Notes under the pieces: generated by a model
The model's input: only the letters and a program-made list of their open reading frames with translations
Told to the model about the DNA's origin: nothing
The model's database searches: none
Shown here: piece by piece, positions 36,613-48,000 of the stretch
Layout: each line of letters starts with the position of its first letter
Position numbering within the stretch: position 1 is the first letter of the stretch
Origin: Siphonodentalium dalli
Taxonomy: Eukaryota; Mollusca; Scaphopoda; Gadilida; Siphonodentaliidae
Assembly: GCA_032622095.1 (NCBI GenBank)
Contig: CP136063.1
Span: 143,237,950 to 143,301,949, forward strand
Reading direction: 5' to 3'
Length of the DNA stretch: 64,000 nt
Program-made: the position numbers and the translations under genes

Positions 36613-37203
36613 AACTAGAAGGTGACCCGACTTCGTCCGGGCTTTGACCTTGAATTGTCCATTTTGAAGGTCAAGGTCAAGTGGGGTCACGATTTGACCA
36701 GTCCAAAACACTGCCTGGACAAAAGTACCCGACAAACGTGCCCGTCCAAATCCATCCGGTTTTACCCGATTTGACCTTGAATTGATCATTTTGAAGGTCA
36801 AGGTCAGGTTGTGGTCACGATTTGACCCATCCAAAACACCCAGTGGACAAAAGTAACCCTATGTATAAAATTTCGTCGAAACCCCATCAAAATTTGCGAT
36901 TTGACCTGGAATTGACCGATTTCAAGGTCAAGGTCACGTCGCACGGGCAAATGAATATGCTTATGAGACTCCCCATACGAAAGTATCCCCACATACCAAG
37001 TTTCATCGAAATCCCGTGATATTCGGGCGTTTGACCTTGAAATGACCCGATTTCAAGGTCAGGTTCACGTCGCACGGGCAAATTAATAGGCCTATGCCAC
37101 TTCCCGGCCGAAAATATCCCCAAATACGAAGTTTCATCGAAATCGGGTCGGCCGTTTTCGAGTTCATCGCGAACACACACACAGATCTTCCAAAATATAT
37201 AAT
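36613..37203 (+). repeat. TCAAGGTCAAGG-family dispersed repeat, full copy
   Basis: Starts ACTAGAAGGTGACCCGACTT, then holds four internal subunits of about 130 bp, each with 'tttcaaggtcaaggtca' or a variant (near 36640, 36775, 36900, 37030). It ends 'cgttttcgagttcatcgcga' plus (AC)n. A partial inverted copy lies at 33291-33520. Repeats with this motif are widespread in molluscs. Four minus-strand frames here are repeat-derived. Confidence 0.8.
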
Positions 37204-38512
37204 AGACTAGCAGGTTAGCCCGCCACTGGCGTGGTTGGTCAGAAACATGACATTTTTTTAATTATTTTGTTTTTATTTATATATTTTTTTTATTTTTAAT
37301 ATTTTTATTTTTTTTATTTTTTAATATTAATTTAATGTTTTTTAAAGGGGTACTGTACGCCATTTGCATTAAATTTCCGGTGACAACAACGATCTAATAT
37401 CGATAATATATAGAAACATAAGTAATTTGAGTCGAAGATGTATTCTGTAAACGCTCAGGTTAATATGCTATCTTAAAATTTAATAATTTAAAAGTTAATA
37501 ATTTGATATAAAATGAATTTATGACTGGAGCCATAAAATGGCGTCAATTAAATTACGAATTTCCGTAATCAAAATAAAGTAATTGAGGGATACTGGATGT
37601 TAAACCGATCGCACACACGGTTGCTTAAAATATTATAATGATACGGGGAGAACACTCAAGTCACTCACTGACTAGCGACGATACAATAACTTAAATGATT
37701 ATATTGGACTAGTATGCCTATAATATAACTTTTATTTGATTCATTTGGTTGAAAACTGTACAAAAATTACTCGACAACGACAATTTGTATTTTTGCATTC
37801 CGGTAAATTTGTCATCCGTAACACTACTTCGTACTCAACAGACTTTCAAATAATGAAAAAATTGTTACCTTATTCTCTGACTCGGAGACTATAGAAACCA
37901 ACAACAACATTTGGCGTACAGTACCCCTTTAAATTTAATTGACCTATTTATTTAATTTTTATTCTAATTGACCCGATGAAGTCCCAATTCCTTGGAACGA
38001 CAGACAACGCATTCTTTGTTTTTCAATGAGTTAATTCATGATACCCGTCTCTCCGAAAAGAGCGGACAGTCAATTAATCCCGTCGTGAAATCTCTCTGCA
38101 TAATATTTCGAGCGATAGAGTTGCGTTGAATTGTAAACAAACGCTGCTTAGATCAATTCTGCCTTTTTAATCGAGATAATTGCATTTCGTCGCGCATCCG
38201 TATTTCGGACGCATGGGGTCAGTCGTTTAGCCACGTCCATTGCAATAAAGAGCGTTAATCCGTAACACCTCCGAGTATGGTCAATATAAAGATCGTTGAT
38301 GCCTTAACCCCCGAAGTGGCGTTTGCGGTGATTTTGATGATTGGGAAGGGATAAGAGGTGATCTGAGCTTCTCCAAAACCACGACGGTGTCAGTGAGATT
38401 TTACACTTATATACGAAATTTGAGCTCAATCTGTCCACGCGTTTTCGATTCTATGAAGTACCCACACATATACACACATATATATATACGGAATTCTCAA
38501 ATTATATGGTAG
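37204..38512 (+). repeat. ACTAGCAGG-family repeat, unit 1 (interrupted by a MITE)
   Basis: Begins ACTAGCAGGTTAGCCCGCCA, followed by a long T-rich stretch, 'gacccgatgaagtccc', 'cgacagacaacgcattctt', 'gtcgtgaaatctctctgca', 'aaagagcgtta', 'gccttaacccccgaagtgg', 'gaaatttgagctcaatc' and 'tttcgattctatgaagtac'. It ends in (ACACATATAT)n. It is interrupted at the TTAA at 37342-37345 by the element described at 37346-37928. Head-to-tail copies follow. Confidence 0.8.
37346..37928. mobile_element. 583-bp MITE with TTAA target-site duplication
   Basis: Termini AGGGGTACTGTACGCCA (left) and TGGCGTACAGTACCCCT (right) are exact 17-bp complements, flanked by TTAA at 37342-37345 and 37929-37932. Sister repeats at about 40720 and 41550 read 'aatgttttttaaatttaat' without the insert, giving the empty site. 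TTAA duplications belong to piggyBac and Kolobok-type elements, and an AGGG terminus leans to Kolobok. The interior is AT-rich with no transposase. Confidence 0.88.
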
Positions 38513-39200
38513 ACTAGCAGGTTAGCCCGCCACTGGCGGCATTCGTCCCATGGCTTTGTTCGAAAAAGCAATTGCAACAAGTTCCGAAACACTTGTGCTG
38601 CATTTGCAGCAAATTTCGGCAATAGTCAGAAACATGACAATTTTAATTTAATTTTTTGTTTTTCAATGAGTTAATTATTTTGTTTTTCAATGAGTTAATT
38701 GTGCTTTTTTAAATTTTACCCGATTTTTTTTGGTTTTTCAAGGAGTTAATTGTGCCTTTTTAATTTAGTTTTTCAATTTTACCCGATTTGTTTTTGTTTT
38801 TCAATGAACCCGTCCGTATTTAGCAAGTTTGAGCTCAATCGGTTCGAGTCTATAAAGGACACACACATATATATGACACTTCCCGTAGGTAGCAAGTTTG
38901 AGCTCAATCGGCATTCCCTGGAATTTCCCAGTCAATATTTAGCAAGTTTGAGCTCAATCGGTTCGAGTCTATAAAGGACACACTCATATATATATGACAC
39001 TTCCCGTAGGTAGCAAGTTTGAGCTCAATCGGCATTCCCTGGAATTTCCCAGTCACCAACGCGGCGTAATTTTGGTACATATATAGAGACCAATTGTCCA
39101 TCGGCTGTCATGTGTAGTAAAGATGTCTTATAAGCCGACATAGCCGTGGGGATGCCCGTTCCTACACGCGTTTTCGATTCTATGAAGTACCCACATATAT

Positions 39201-39248
<48 letters not shown>

Positions 39249-39260
39249 GGAAGTCTCAAA
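38513..39260 (+). repeat. ACTAGCAGG-family repeat, unit 2, with 119-bp internal duplication
   Basis: Opens like unit 1 and then diverges into repeats of 'tttttcaatgagttaatt'. A 119-bp block is present twice in tandem with almost no change (38817-38935 and 38936-39055). It contains 'agcaagtttgagctcaatcg' and 'cacttcccgtaggtagc'. The copy ends with 'tttcgattctatgaagtacc' and a long (AT)n microsatellite at about 39200-39246. Confidence 0.75.
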
Positions 39261-39891
39261 TTATATAGTAGATTGGAAGATTCCAGTAGCTTTATAACGG
39301 TATATCTGGGGATAAATCTGATGCTATATTCGTGATTATCTGGGATGATTTCGGTATATACCAAAGGTATATACTGTAAAAACAAAGCGCGCCATCCGTG
39401 CTCGCATGGAATAAATTTCGAGCGATAACGTTTGCGTAAATACGAAATTGTGAGTGTTGGTTTGTAACCGGGATTTCTGAGAAGCATTATGCCTATAACT
39501 ACCCCCCCCTAAGCCCTGACCTACGTGTCATACATACTATAACAATGATGTTGTAAGAGCTCCAATAAATCTCCCCGCATAGGCAAGCACTCAATGTTCC
39601 CGTATAACTATGCAGATGCTAATAACGTTGCATGGGAAACAGACGCTCTTTATAGAGATGCGCCAAAAACAAACGCTCATTAAATAATCACTTGATTAAC
39701 CCACGCCGTGCCTTTGTGGTGATTTGAGATTAGAGAACGGGTGCTCTGAGCTTCTCTAAACCGCGACCACGGTCGTGTCGGTGGGATTTGACACTTACAT
39801 AGGAAGTTTGAGCTCAATATGTACACGCGTTTTGGATTCTATGAAGTACCCACACACATATATACGAAGTCTCAAAATATATAGTATAGAC
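39261..39891 (+). repeat. ACTAGCAGG-family repeat fragments
   Basis: A diverged stretch containing 'tttcgagcgataacgtttg' (about 39416) and 'acgctctttatagagatg' (about 39645). It ends in a standard 3' end, 'gaagtttgagctcaatatg...gattctatgaagtaccc', with a short (ACATAT) tail. Part of the interval (39265-39410) is unassigned. Confidence 0.55.
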
Positions 39892-40160
39892 TAGCCGATG
39901 AGCCCGACGTTGTCCGGGCTATTCAAAAACCAAATTTCAAGTCGATAGCTCTACCCAGCCCGACGTTGTCCGGGCTATTCAAAAACCAAATTTCTCTACC
40001 CGTTTCCGAGATCTGGTCTGCGCATGTGCGAAGCTGGCGTCGCACGGGCTCGGCGACCCGATAAAATTCGTATCCGGGGCAAGATACATTCACATACCAA
40101 ATTTCAAGTCGATAGCTCCACCCGTTTCCGAGATCTGGTCTGCTGTTTTTCATGAATTAA
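39892..40160 (+). repeat. Dispersed repeat of a third type ('gcccgacgttgtccgggc')
   Basis: Starts ACTAGCCGATGAGCCCGACG. 'agcccgacgttgtccgggct' occurs twice, and 'caaatttcaagtcgatagct' also occurs twice, ending at 'gtttccgagatctggtctgc'. This is the layout of the other families here (ACTAG start, GCCCG word, rigid 'caaatttc' phrase), but with a different body. Confidence 0.65.
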
Positions 40161-40588
40161 TTCATGGTACCCGTCCCTCAAAGATCGAACCGATGAAAAA
40201 TTCCCCTTTTCCTAGGACATATATGACACAACAACCCATTATGCCTTTTTAATCGAGATAATTGCATTCCACGTTTCGTTTTGCATCCGTATTTTACGCA
40301 TGGGTAGCCGTTTAGCAGCTTCGATTGTAATACAGAGCGTTGATCCTTAACACTTCCGAATATGGTCAATATAAAGATCGTTGATGCCTTAACCCCCGAA
40401 GTGGCGTTTGCGGTGATTTGGATGATTGTGAGTGGAGAATCGATGCTCAGAGCTTGTCCAAAACGCGACGTCGACGATCCCCGTGGGTTTTTACACTTAT
40501 ATACGAAATTTGAGCTCGATGGGTGCAGTCGTTTTCGATTCTATAAAGGACATACAGACAGACAGAGGTCTTCAAAATATATAATAGA
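40161..40588 (+). repeat. ACTAGCAGG-family repeat, unit 3 (5' truncated)
   Basis: Contains 'aattcatggtacccgtcc', 'gatccttaacacttccgaa', 'gccttaacccccgaagtgg', 'cgcgacgtcgacgatccccg' and 'gaaatttgagctcgatggg'. It ends in 'acagacagacagaggtct' rather than the ACATAT tail. Confidence 0.7.
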
Positions 40589-41451
40589 CTAGCAGGATAG
40601 CCCGCCACTGGCGTGGTTGGTCAGAAACATGACGTTTTTTTGTATTATTTTGTTTTTATTTATATATTTGTTTTTAAATTTATTTTTTTATTTTTTTTAT
40701 TTTTTACTATTAATTTAATGTTTTTTAAATTTAATTTATGTTTTTTTAAATTTTTTAATATTTATTTAATTTTTATACTTTTTTATAATTTAATTTTTTT
40801 TTTTTTTTATAATTTTTTTAATTTTAAATTGTTTTAATTAATTGTTTAAATAATGTTTTTGTTTCTGGTGGAAAAATTGACCCGATGAAATCCCCCCTTC
40901 CTAGGAACGACAGACAATGCATTCTTTGTTTTCAATGAGCTAATTCATGGTACCCGTCCTAAACTTCCCCGTAGTCCCAGAAAAGAGCGGACAGTCAATT
41001 AATCCCGTCGTGAAATCTCTCTGCATAATATTTCGAGCAATAATGTTGCGTTGAATTGGAAACAAACGCTTCTTAGATCAATTCTGCCTTTTTACTCGAG
41101 ATAATTGCATGTCGTCCCGCATCCGTATTTCGGACGCATGGTGCTAGTCGTTTAGCCACGTCGATTGCAATAAAGAGCGTTCGTCGTTAACAACTCCGTA
41201 TATGGTCAATATAAAGATCGTTAATGCCTTAACCCCCAAAGTGGCGTTTGCGGTGATTTTGATGATTGGAGTAGATAATCGGTGCTCAGAGCTTGTTCAA
41301 AATGCGACGTCGACGATCCCCGTGGATTTTGACACTTATATACGAAATTTGAGCTCAATCTGTCCACGCGTTTTAGATTCAATGAAGTACCCACATATAT
41401 ACACACATATATACACACATATATACGGAAGTCTCAAATTATATAGTATAC
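40589..41451 (+). repeat. ACTAGCAGG-family repeat, unit 4
   Basis: A near-complete copy from ACTAGCAGGATAGCCCGCCA to (ACACATATAT)n, with an extreme T-rich stretch at 40630-40860. It supplies one of the empty sites for the MITE in unit 1. The 74-codon phenylalanine-rich plus-strand frame is a translation of the T-rich stretch. Confidence 0.8.
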
Positions 41452-42179
41452 TAGCAGGTTAGCCCGCCACTGGCGTGGTTGGTCAGAAACATGACATTTT
41501 TTTAATGATTTTGTTTTTATTTTTTTTTTTTAAATTTTTTAATATTAATTTAATGTTTTTTAAATTTAATAAATTTTTTTCTGAATTTTGTAATATTTAT
41601 TAAATTTTTTATAATTTAATTGTTATTTTATTTTTAAATTTTTTTAATTTTAAATTGTTTTAATTAATTTTGTTGTTTCTGGCGAAAAAATTTACCCGAT
41701 GAAATCCCCCTTCCTAGGAACGACAGACAACGAATTCTTTGTTTTTACTTTTTTTTAACCTGCCTGTACCCGTCCTAATGTCGTGAAATCTCTCTGCGTA
41801 ATATTTCGAGTGATAACACTTCCCGTCCTGAAATCTCTCTGCATAATATTTCGAGCGACAGGCTACAATCAGACTCCCGTCATACAGATAAGTAGATAGC
41901 GAAAACGACGCTCTTTATATAGACACTGTGGAATACGAACGCTCTTTATATATCAACGCTATTAATCCCGAAGTGCCGATTGCGGTGATTTTGATGATTG
42001 GGAAGGGAGAAACGGTGTTCTGCGTTTCTCCAAAACGCGACCACGACGGTGTCCGTGGATTTTACACTTATATACGACATTTGAGCTCGATCCGTCAAAC
42101 CGTTTTCGATTCCATGAAGTACCCAAATACATATATATACACACACATATATATATATACGTAGTTCTCAAAATTTATA
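41452..42179 (+). repeat. ACTAGCAGG-family repeat, unit 5
   Basis: A full-length but internally shorter copy. It carries 'gtcgtgaaatctctctgcgt' twice (about 41780 and 41828), 'cgctctttatata' twice, and 'gaagtgccgattgcggtga'. It ends in (ACACATATAT)n. Confidence 0.75.
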
Positions 42180-42325
42180 GTAGACAAGCATGTTAGCCCG
42201 CCACTGGCGGCGTTGGTCCGAATCGTGACATTTTTTTCGCTTTTCAGTGAGTTAATCATGCCTTTTTTTGGAGAAATTATTGTACCCTCCCTAAAAGAGG
42301 CATGATTTAAGGTACATCGGGCGGA
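42180..42325 (+). repeat. ACTAGCAGG-family start joined to the 290-bp array
   Basis: Opens 'acaagcatgttagcccgcca' and runs through 'ttcagtgagttaatcatgcc' into the first unit of the tandem array. Confidence 0.6.
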
Positions 42326-43195
42326 AAAACTGACACGATGATGTCGTTGTTGTTGGCATTCAGGGCTTCCGGTCGTTGTTGTTGGCATCACGGCTCGGGG
42401 CTACCAGAAAAATATCACATTGCCGTATAGGGAAAATAGGATTGTGTGTATTTAGTAATTTTAACTAATTATTTTCTCGCCAACAATGTCGTTGTTGTTG
42501 ATATTTACGGCTTGGGGGCTATTTTCTCGCCAACAATGTCGTTGGCGTTCACGGTTTGGGGCAGTGGAAGTCCCGTCAGATTCGGGACGTATCGCAGTGC
42601 CTCGGATTCACTTAAAAAACTGACCCGATGATGTCGTTGTTGTTGGCATTCCGGGCTTCGGGTCGTTGTTGTTGGCATCACGGCTCGGGGCTACCCGAAA
42701 AATCTCACATTGCTGTATAGGGAAAAGAGGTTTGCGGGTATTTAGTAATTTTAACTAATTATTTTCTTGTCAACAATGTCGTTGTTGTTGATATTTACGG
42801 CTTGGGGGCTATTTTCTCGCCAACAATGTCGTTGGCGTTCACGGTTTGGGGCAGTGGAGGTCCCGTCAGATTCGGGACGTATCGCAGTGCCTCGGATTCA
42901 CTTAAAAAACTGACCCGATGATGTCGTTGTTGTTGGCATTCAGGGCTTCGGGTCGTTGTTGTTGGCATCACGGCTCGGGGCTACCCGAAAAATCTCACAT
43001 TGCCGTATAGGGAAAATAGGATTGCGTGTATTTAGTAATTTTAACTAATTATTTTCTCGCCAACAATGTCGTTATTGTTGATATTTACGGCTTGGGGGCT
43101 ATTTTCTCGCCAACAATGTCGTTGGCGTTCACGGTTTGGGGCAGTGGAATTCCCGTCAGATTCGGGACGTATCGCAGTGCCTCGGATTCACTTAA
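42326..43195 (+). repeat. Three tandem copies of a 290-bp unit
   Basis: Units start at 42326, 42616 and 42906 with AAAACTGACCCGATGATGTC and end in 'gcctcggattcacttaaa'. They differ at only a few sites each, much less than the other repeats in the cluster, so the array is recent. A frame of about 60 codons (MYLVILTNYFLANN...) repeats in copies 1 and 3 but is an artefact of the array. Confidence 0.92.
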
Positions 43196-43685
43196 ATTTC
43201 AGCAGCCATATAGCTGCGTCAGTTAGCAGGACTTGCGGTGTGTAAGTTTATACTTTAAAATCTGAATGTTTCGGAAATATACTAAGATTTTCAGCCGTAA
43301 CAAAAAATGTATATATCATAAAATGTAAATTCTATATTTTGCGAGGTATTAGCAAGTTTTGACTCAACGGGTTTAGCAGTTTGAAGTGAATATGGATATA
43401 AAAATATACATATACAGATATACAAAAATGTAGAGTTATGCCTCTTGGATCGCGAACGAATCGATAGCGAAACCCATTTATCCAAACAAAGGTCGCACTT
43501 TAAGGGTGAAGGAGTTGTCAGAGCTTGTCCAAAATGCGACGTCGACGATCCCCGTGTGTTTCTACACTTATATACGAAATTTGAGCTCAATCCGTCCACG
43601 CGTTTCCGATTCTATGAAGTACACACATACACACACACACACATATATATATACGGAAGTCTCAAAATATATATATAGATAATCG
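43196..43685 (+). repeat. ACTAGCAGG-family 3' end fragment
   Basis: After about 250 bp of unassigned sequence, the family's 3' part reappears from about 43517: 'cgacgtcgacgatccccgtg', 'gaaatttgagctcaatccg', 'gattctatgaagtac', then (AC)n and (AT)n. Confidence 0.7.
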
Positions 43686-43767
43686 TGAAAGAAAACACTC
43701 GTGACTCAGTGCAACATCGTACGTGTGAATGGCAAGGATTTTTTTTCGGTAGTAATCGGATAACAAA

Positions 43768-43888
43768 ACAGTTGTTGCCCTTCTTCTCGGGAGACATTGA
43801 GATTTGTCATCCGCTCGAGAACGGAGACATTCCGTTCTCGAGCGGGTGACAAATCTCAATGTCTCCCTCGACAGCGGGCGACAACTGT
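43768..43888. repeat. 121-bp hairpin (GCGGGCGACA family)
   Basis: ACAGTTGTTGCCC at the left pairs with GGGCGACAACTGT at the right. The stem continues through 'gggagacattgagatttgtc' and 'ccgctcgagaacgga' to a 5-base loop. It shares words with 35829-35888. It is a perfect candidate for a miniature foldback. No target-site duplication was seen. Confidence 0.8.
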
Positions 43889-44817
43889 ATAATGTTGCTC
43901 AACAGTAAAGAGCGTTCATGTTCACTACAATCTTGATATACCTGTTGAAAATAAAGATTCATTGTCACGCAAAAATTATGCGGAAATAGAAAACAAAGTT
44001 CTGACAATTCTCTGAGTTTTTTCAGCGTGCATTTATCGATCTGTTCTGTTTGCTGGGATAATTTAATTTAAGACACCAAAAGGAACAGAACCGATCGACA
44101 GTGTTCCTCAGCAACAATAATGTTGAAATAAATAAAGAGCGTTCCTTGACGATTTGGTAAACAAATTTCTATACATGTCGGGGGCGGCTAAAAAGTGCTA
44201 TACACAATGCCCACCCCCCTACGACAAAAACATGTATTCTCCTAGATCATGCAATTTTTTTTATCAAAATACACCATTTTTGTTTGGTTTTAGTTCAAAA
44301 CAGCTTGTATGTGTTCTAGTCTTCTCTGTTGACTAGAAATGAAGCACTCAAAGTAGTTTTCACCCCCGACAGATGATAACATTTGTGAAATTCACTAAAA
44401 ACTAATGTTGAAATGGAGTAGGCGTCTGTCTGTGAACGGTAAAAACTTACATATGCAATAATTGTCTTTGATAAAGATATGTACACAAAACATGGTTATT
44501 TTCTGGTTATTTCTCCCATAACTATCAGCTATAATTATGCTTGCAAACATGTCACCATGATGCTTGTTGTTTCTATGAATTAATGGTGTTGAGGTGTGAT
44601 TGTGACCTATCTCTTCTGAGCTGTCAACATGGTTATTTAAGATTTGTGAAGAATAATGTCAATTATCACAGGTTTATCATATTTTAATAAAGACTAGATT
44701 ATGGTAGACTAGACAAACAATTTCCTATAACATTCAATGTCATTCAGTTCCATTACTCGTCAACAGTGAAAGCTGTGTCTTTATATGTACACATACTCAG
44801 TCTCAGACCGGCACAAC
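43889..44817. other. Unassigned sequence with two 'AAAGAGCGTTC' words
   Basis: Contains 'gtaaagagcgttcatgtt' (about 43906) and 'aataaagagcgttccttg' (about 44136), echoing the word found in the ACTAGCAGG family. No gene is identified. Confidence 0.4.
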
Positions 44818-45091
44818 TGGGCGATGAATACCACATTATACTTAAGTGCTCACAAATTCACGAGTTGAGACTGAGATATATTCGCCCTTATTATTTTCGA
44901 AGAGCAAACTCACATAAGTTACTGCAATTATTTAACTCCCGAAATGGAAAAACCGCAAGGAACCTGTCGATTTTTGTCGGAAAGGTCTTAGACTTGTTTA
45001 AGTCCTCTTGAGGCTAAGTAGCATCCATAACACAAACCCCACTAACTGGACCACATTGATCAAATCTATTATTATTATTATTATTACCATC
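44818..45091 (+). pseudogene. Non-LTR retrotransposon ORF2 C-terminal fragment
   Basis: A plus-strand frame to the stop at about 45011 reads LGDEYHIILKCSQIHELR, then a YIRPYYFRR motif and NLSIFVGKVLDL. This is the characteristic tail downstream of the reverse transcriptase domain in CR1/L2-like LINE ORF2 proteins (a 'GDEYH..L.C' block with a cysteine, then 'YY.R', then a short amphipathic end). The frame closes with TGA, and a (TTA)n-rich 3' UTR follows at about 45066-45086. Everything upstream (endonuclease, reverse transcriptase) is absent, as expected for a 5'-truncated insertion. The clade cannot be set from 65 residues. The last ~80 bases are inferred to be 3' UTR. Confidence 0.8.
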
Positions 45092-48000
45092 TAAAAGCAA
45101 CAAGCATAAACATTACCATATTTTCGTATATATGTGCTCTATATATTGTAACGCATGTGCATGCATATATATATATATTATGTATCTGATTATGTAATTC
45201 AAAACATCTGTAATATCATTATATGATGACCAGAATAAATAAAATTGATTGAAATTGATTGTAAGGAGAGATGTATATTGTTGCAATTGCACAACCAGAC
45301 GGCCAGTTGACAGTGAGCGATTCATGCAAAGAAAGGATTACAGTTGCACTGCTTTGTTGTGATTGGTTTGGACAAGATCCATAACTTAAGCACGCAAAAG
45401 TAATGGAACCCCAAAGGTAAATGATTTTCTCGAAATTTGAATCAATAACTTTGAACACTCGGTGCTATTTTACGATTATGACAGGACAAGAGTGTACCTT
45501 ATATATTTATATAAATAATTAGGTTAATCGAAATTGTTAATCATACCAAAAAGAACATGAAAGACCAGCCATTTTGTTTCATAGCAGCTATTAGAGTTCG
45601 TGTAAATCTAGTTCAGTGGCTTGTTTTGTTGTTTTAATATAAAGCAACTCACTGGCCGGGCAGAACTGAAATATCAAAACACTGATTTATGTTGCTTTAT
45701 ATCTACTACTATATTAGCTAGTAAATTCTTGCTAACCATATGTATATAGAAGTCTAAATTTATGTAAATTGAGCAGATAATCGTCATTGAACAGTAATTG
45801 AATTTGCAATTCTTAGTCGTTCTTTGTTTGGAAGTAACAATAATTGCGGTGGATAGACTGGGGTGGGTGTCAAAATGTTGATGGATACAAAATACACGGA
45901 AGGGTCCCAAAATTCGCCAAAAAAAATCAACCTTCTGTATGCACTTTTTATCCGGCCCGGGCTTGAACATCATTATGTCGCTCGTATGTTGGCAGGGTCG
46001 ACCGTGAGTGTCTGGCGCGACATGCATGGATTGAATAAATACGGCATCGCACAAATGTAATATATAGATATGATTTAACATAAAGAGCTTTAAACTCAAC
46101 AGAATGGACATAAATCAATGCTGAAATAAACAGAAGACATTGCATAAAAGAAAACAACAGCTCAAAATTGCATTGCAATCGGTTCTAATATATTAACCAG
46201 ATCTAAATCGCGAGGGGTCAATTTGTTAGATTTTCTCTAGATGAGTAGCGAATCTATATTGCATCACACTTTATCAAGCTTGGCAAGTAAATAAGAACTA
46301 TACTGTGTCATGTTATACACACCATAACAAAAAAGCTGCAATTTTACACAATGGATGTTAGTTAGCATAGTTTAAACTCGAGACCGAAAATCTAAGTCAT
46401 GGATAATGATTGGCCATCTTCAGTTTCGCATATAGACCTGGTTTAGAAGTAGTGTCTCTGTGTCGTCGAGCTGAACTATCGTCTATATGCCTAATCAAAA
46501 CCGTCCTGTTTTATCAACAGTGAAAATCTGATAACGGTAATTAGGAATACGAGCAAAACTTCTATAACCGAGTAGCGACCACACCTGTGAATTGTATGGG
46601 GTTGTTGTTCGTCAAATGTGATGGTTTTGTTTACGTTTTACAACCATAAAACTAAACCCAAAACCACATCAAACGACGGCGGCCATCATTACCGGTTTAG
46701 TTAGCCAAACTTGAGATGGCGACTTCCCGCACCGTGGATTTCAAGTGTTATACAATCCGTTCAATGGGCGCATCTGTAACTATTATCGATCGAGGGCGTG
46801 TCTATCATATGAGTGTTGGCTTGGATTTCGTCTTGCCATAAAAGAGTTCAGACAGGCGACGACAAGCGTGCACGATATATGAAATTCGTGTTAATCGAGG
46901 GCGTGTTCAGAACTATTTTGTTGCGTAGTGTTTTTGTTTTCTCTGGGTCCTCTCACTGAATATAATCAACTGGTCACCGAAATATCACAACCAGTTTAAC
47001 TGAACCGTTGATGTAGCATTAAAACCCGGTTTACAATCGGAGGATTTTCGTATATTAGAGCATGAGCAAAACTCTGTCGCAAGTAAGATGTCATGAGGCA
47101 CTGGCAAATGTGTTTATTTTTAACACAATAATTTTATACCAACCGTTTAAAAATAAACGGTGAATGGTGAATCGCCGTAAAATTTCGTTATACATATATT
47201 ATTTGTATAAACTAGATAGAAGTACCCGCGACTTATCTAAGTTCACCCATTCTTTTTTACGCGGGTTTCCAATGAATCTAGTGAACACGCGGAACCAGAA
47301 CCAACGTATTTTGAAGTTTAGTGCTTGGTTTACTTGCTACTCCCAGTAAGAAATTGACAAGCTTACACACATATACAAGGCTAGGTTTCATTTGAGTGAA
47401 TCGCTGAACGGTTATGGCGGCTTTATGCCCTATGCACCTTATCGGCAGAAACACCGATGACCTTGTGTAATTTATACTACACACGCCTGTCATCTGTCGA
47501 AACTGTTTATCAACCACACATTTTTAGCATTCCATCGTACTCTTTAGAGATGCATGTCGGGATCTTATATAATTGAGGACAGAACTAATCGTCAAGTTTT
47601 CCGCAGTGACCCTGTCAAGTTAAGAAGGCTATATTGACGATGACTATTGCACGTTGTATTCTCTTGATTGGCCAATTAAATCTACGGGAGACATCAAAGT
47701 TTTCCCAATTAGACCACAAAAGTGACGGAGTTAATGATTAGACCGCATGTTGCATTGATTGTGTCAATGCCATACCACTTATTATCTTATGTACACATAT
47801 TGCTGACTATTCCATCTCTTTCGACTTGGCGTATACGATTGCTTCATTTATTTCCGGCAGGTCGCTATCCCAAGTGATATATGAAATACAAATTTGGCCT
47901 CGCTGAAAACACAGCTTGTCAGAACACCACTTTAACCTTTTTAGATATGTCTGAATATGACGTCTGCTAGTCAGTTATTTTCGTAGGGCCATGGCAAATT

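Noticed and set aside
40613-40837. 74-codon phenylalanine-rich plus-strand frame
   Set aside because: It is a translation of the T-rich stretch of a dispersed repeat.
42446-43226. Frames giving MYLVILTNYFLANN... twice
   Set aside because: They are two copies of the same chance frame in the 290-bp tandem array.
45674-46111. 145-codon minus-strand frame
   Set aside because: A plus-strand frame overlaps most of it, no domain is recognisable, and no splice or start context supports it. It also does not resemble the SK coiled-coil exon I was searching for.
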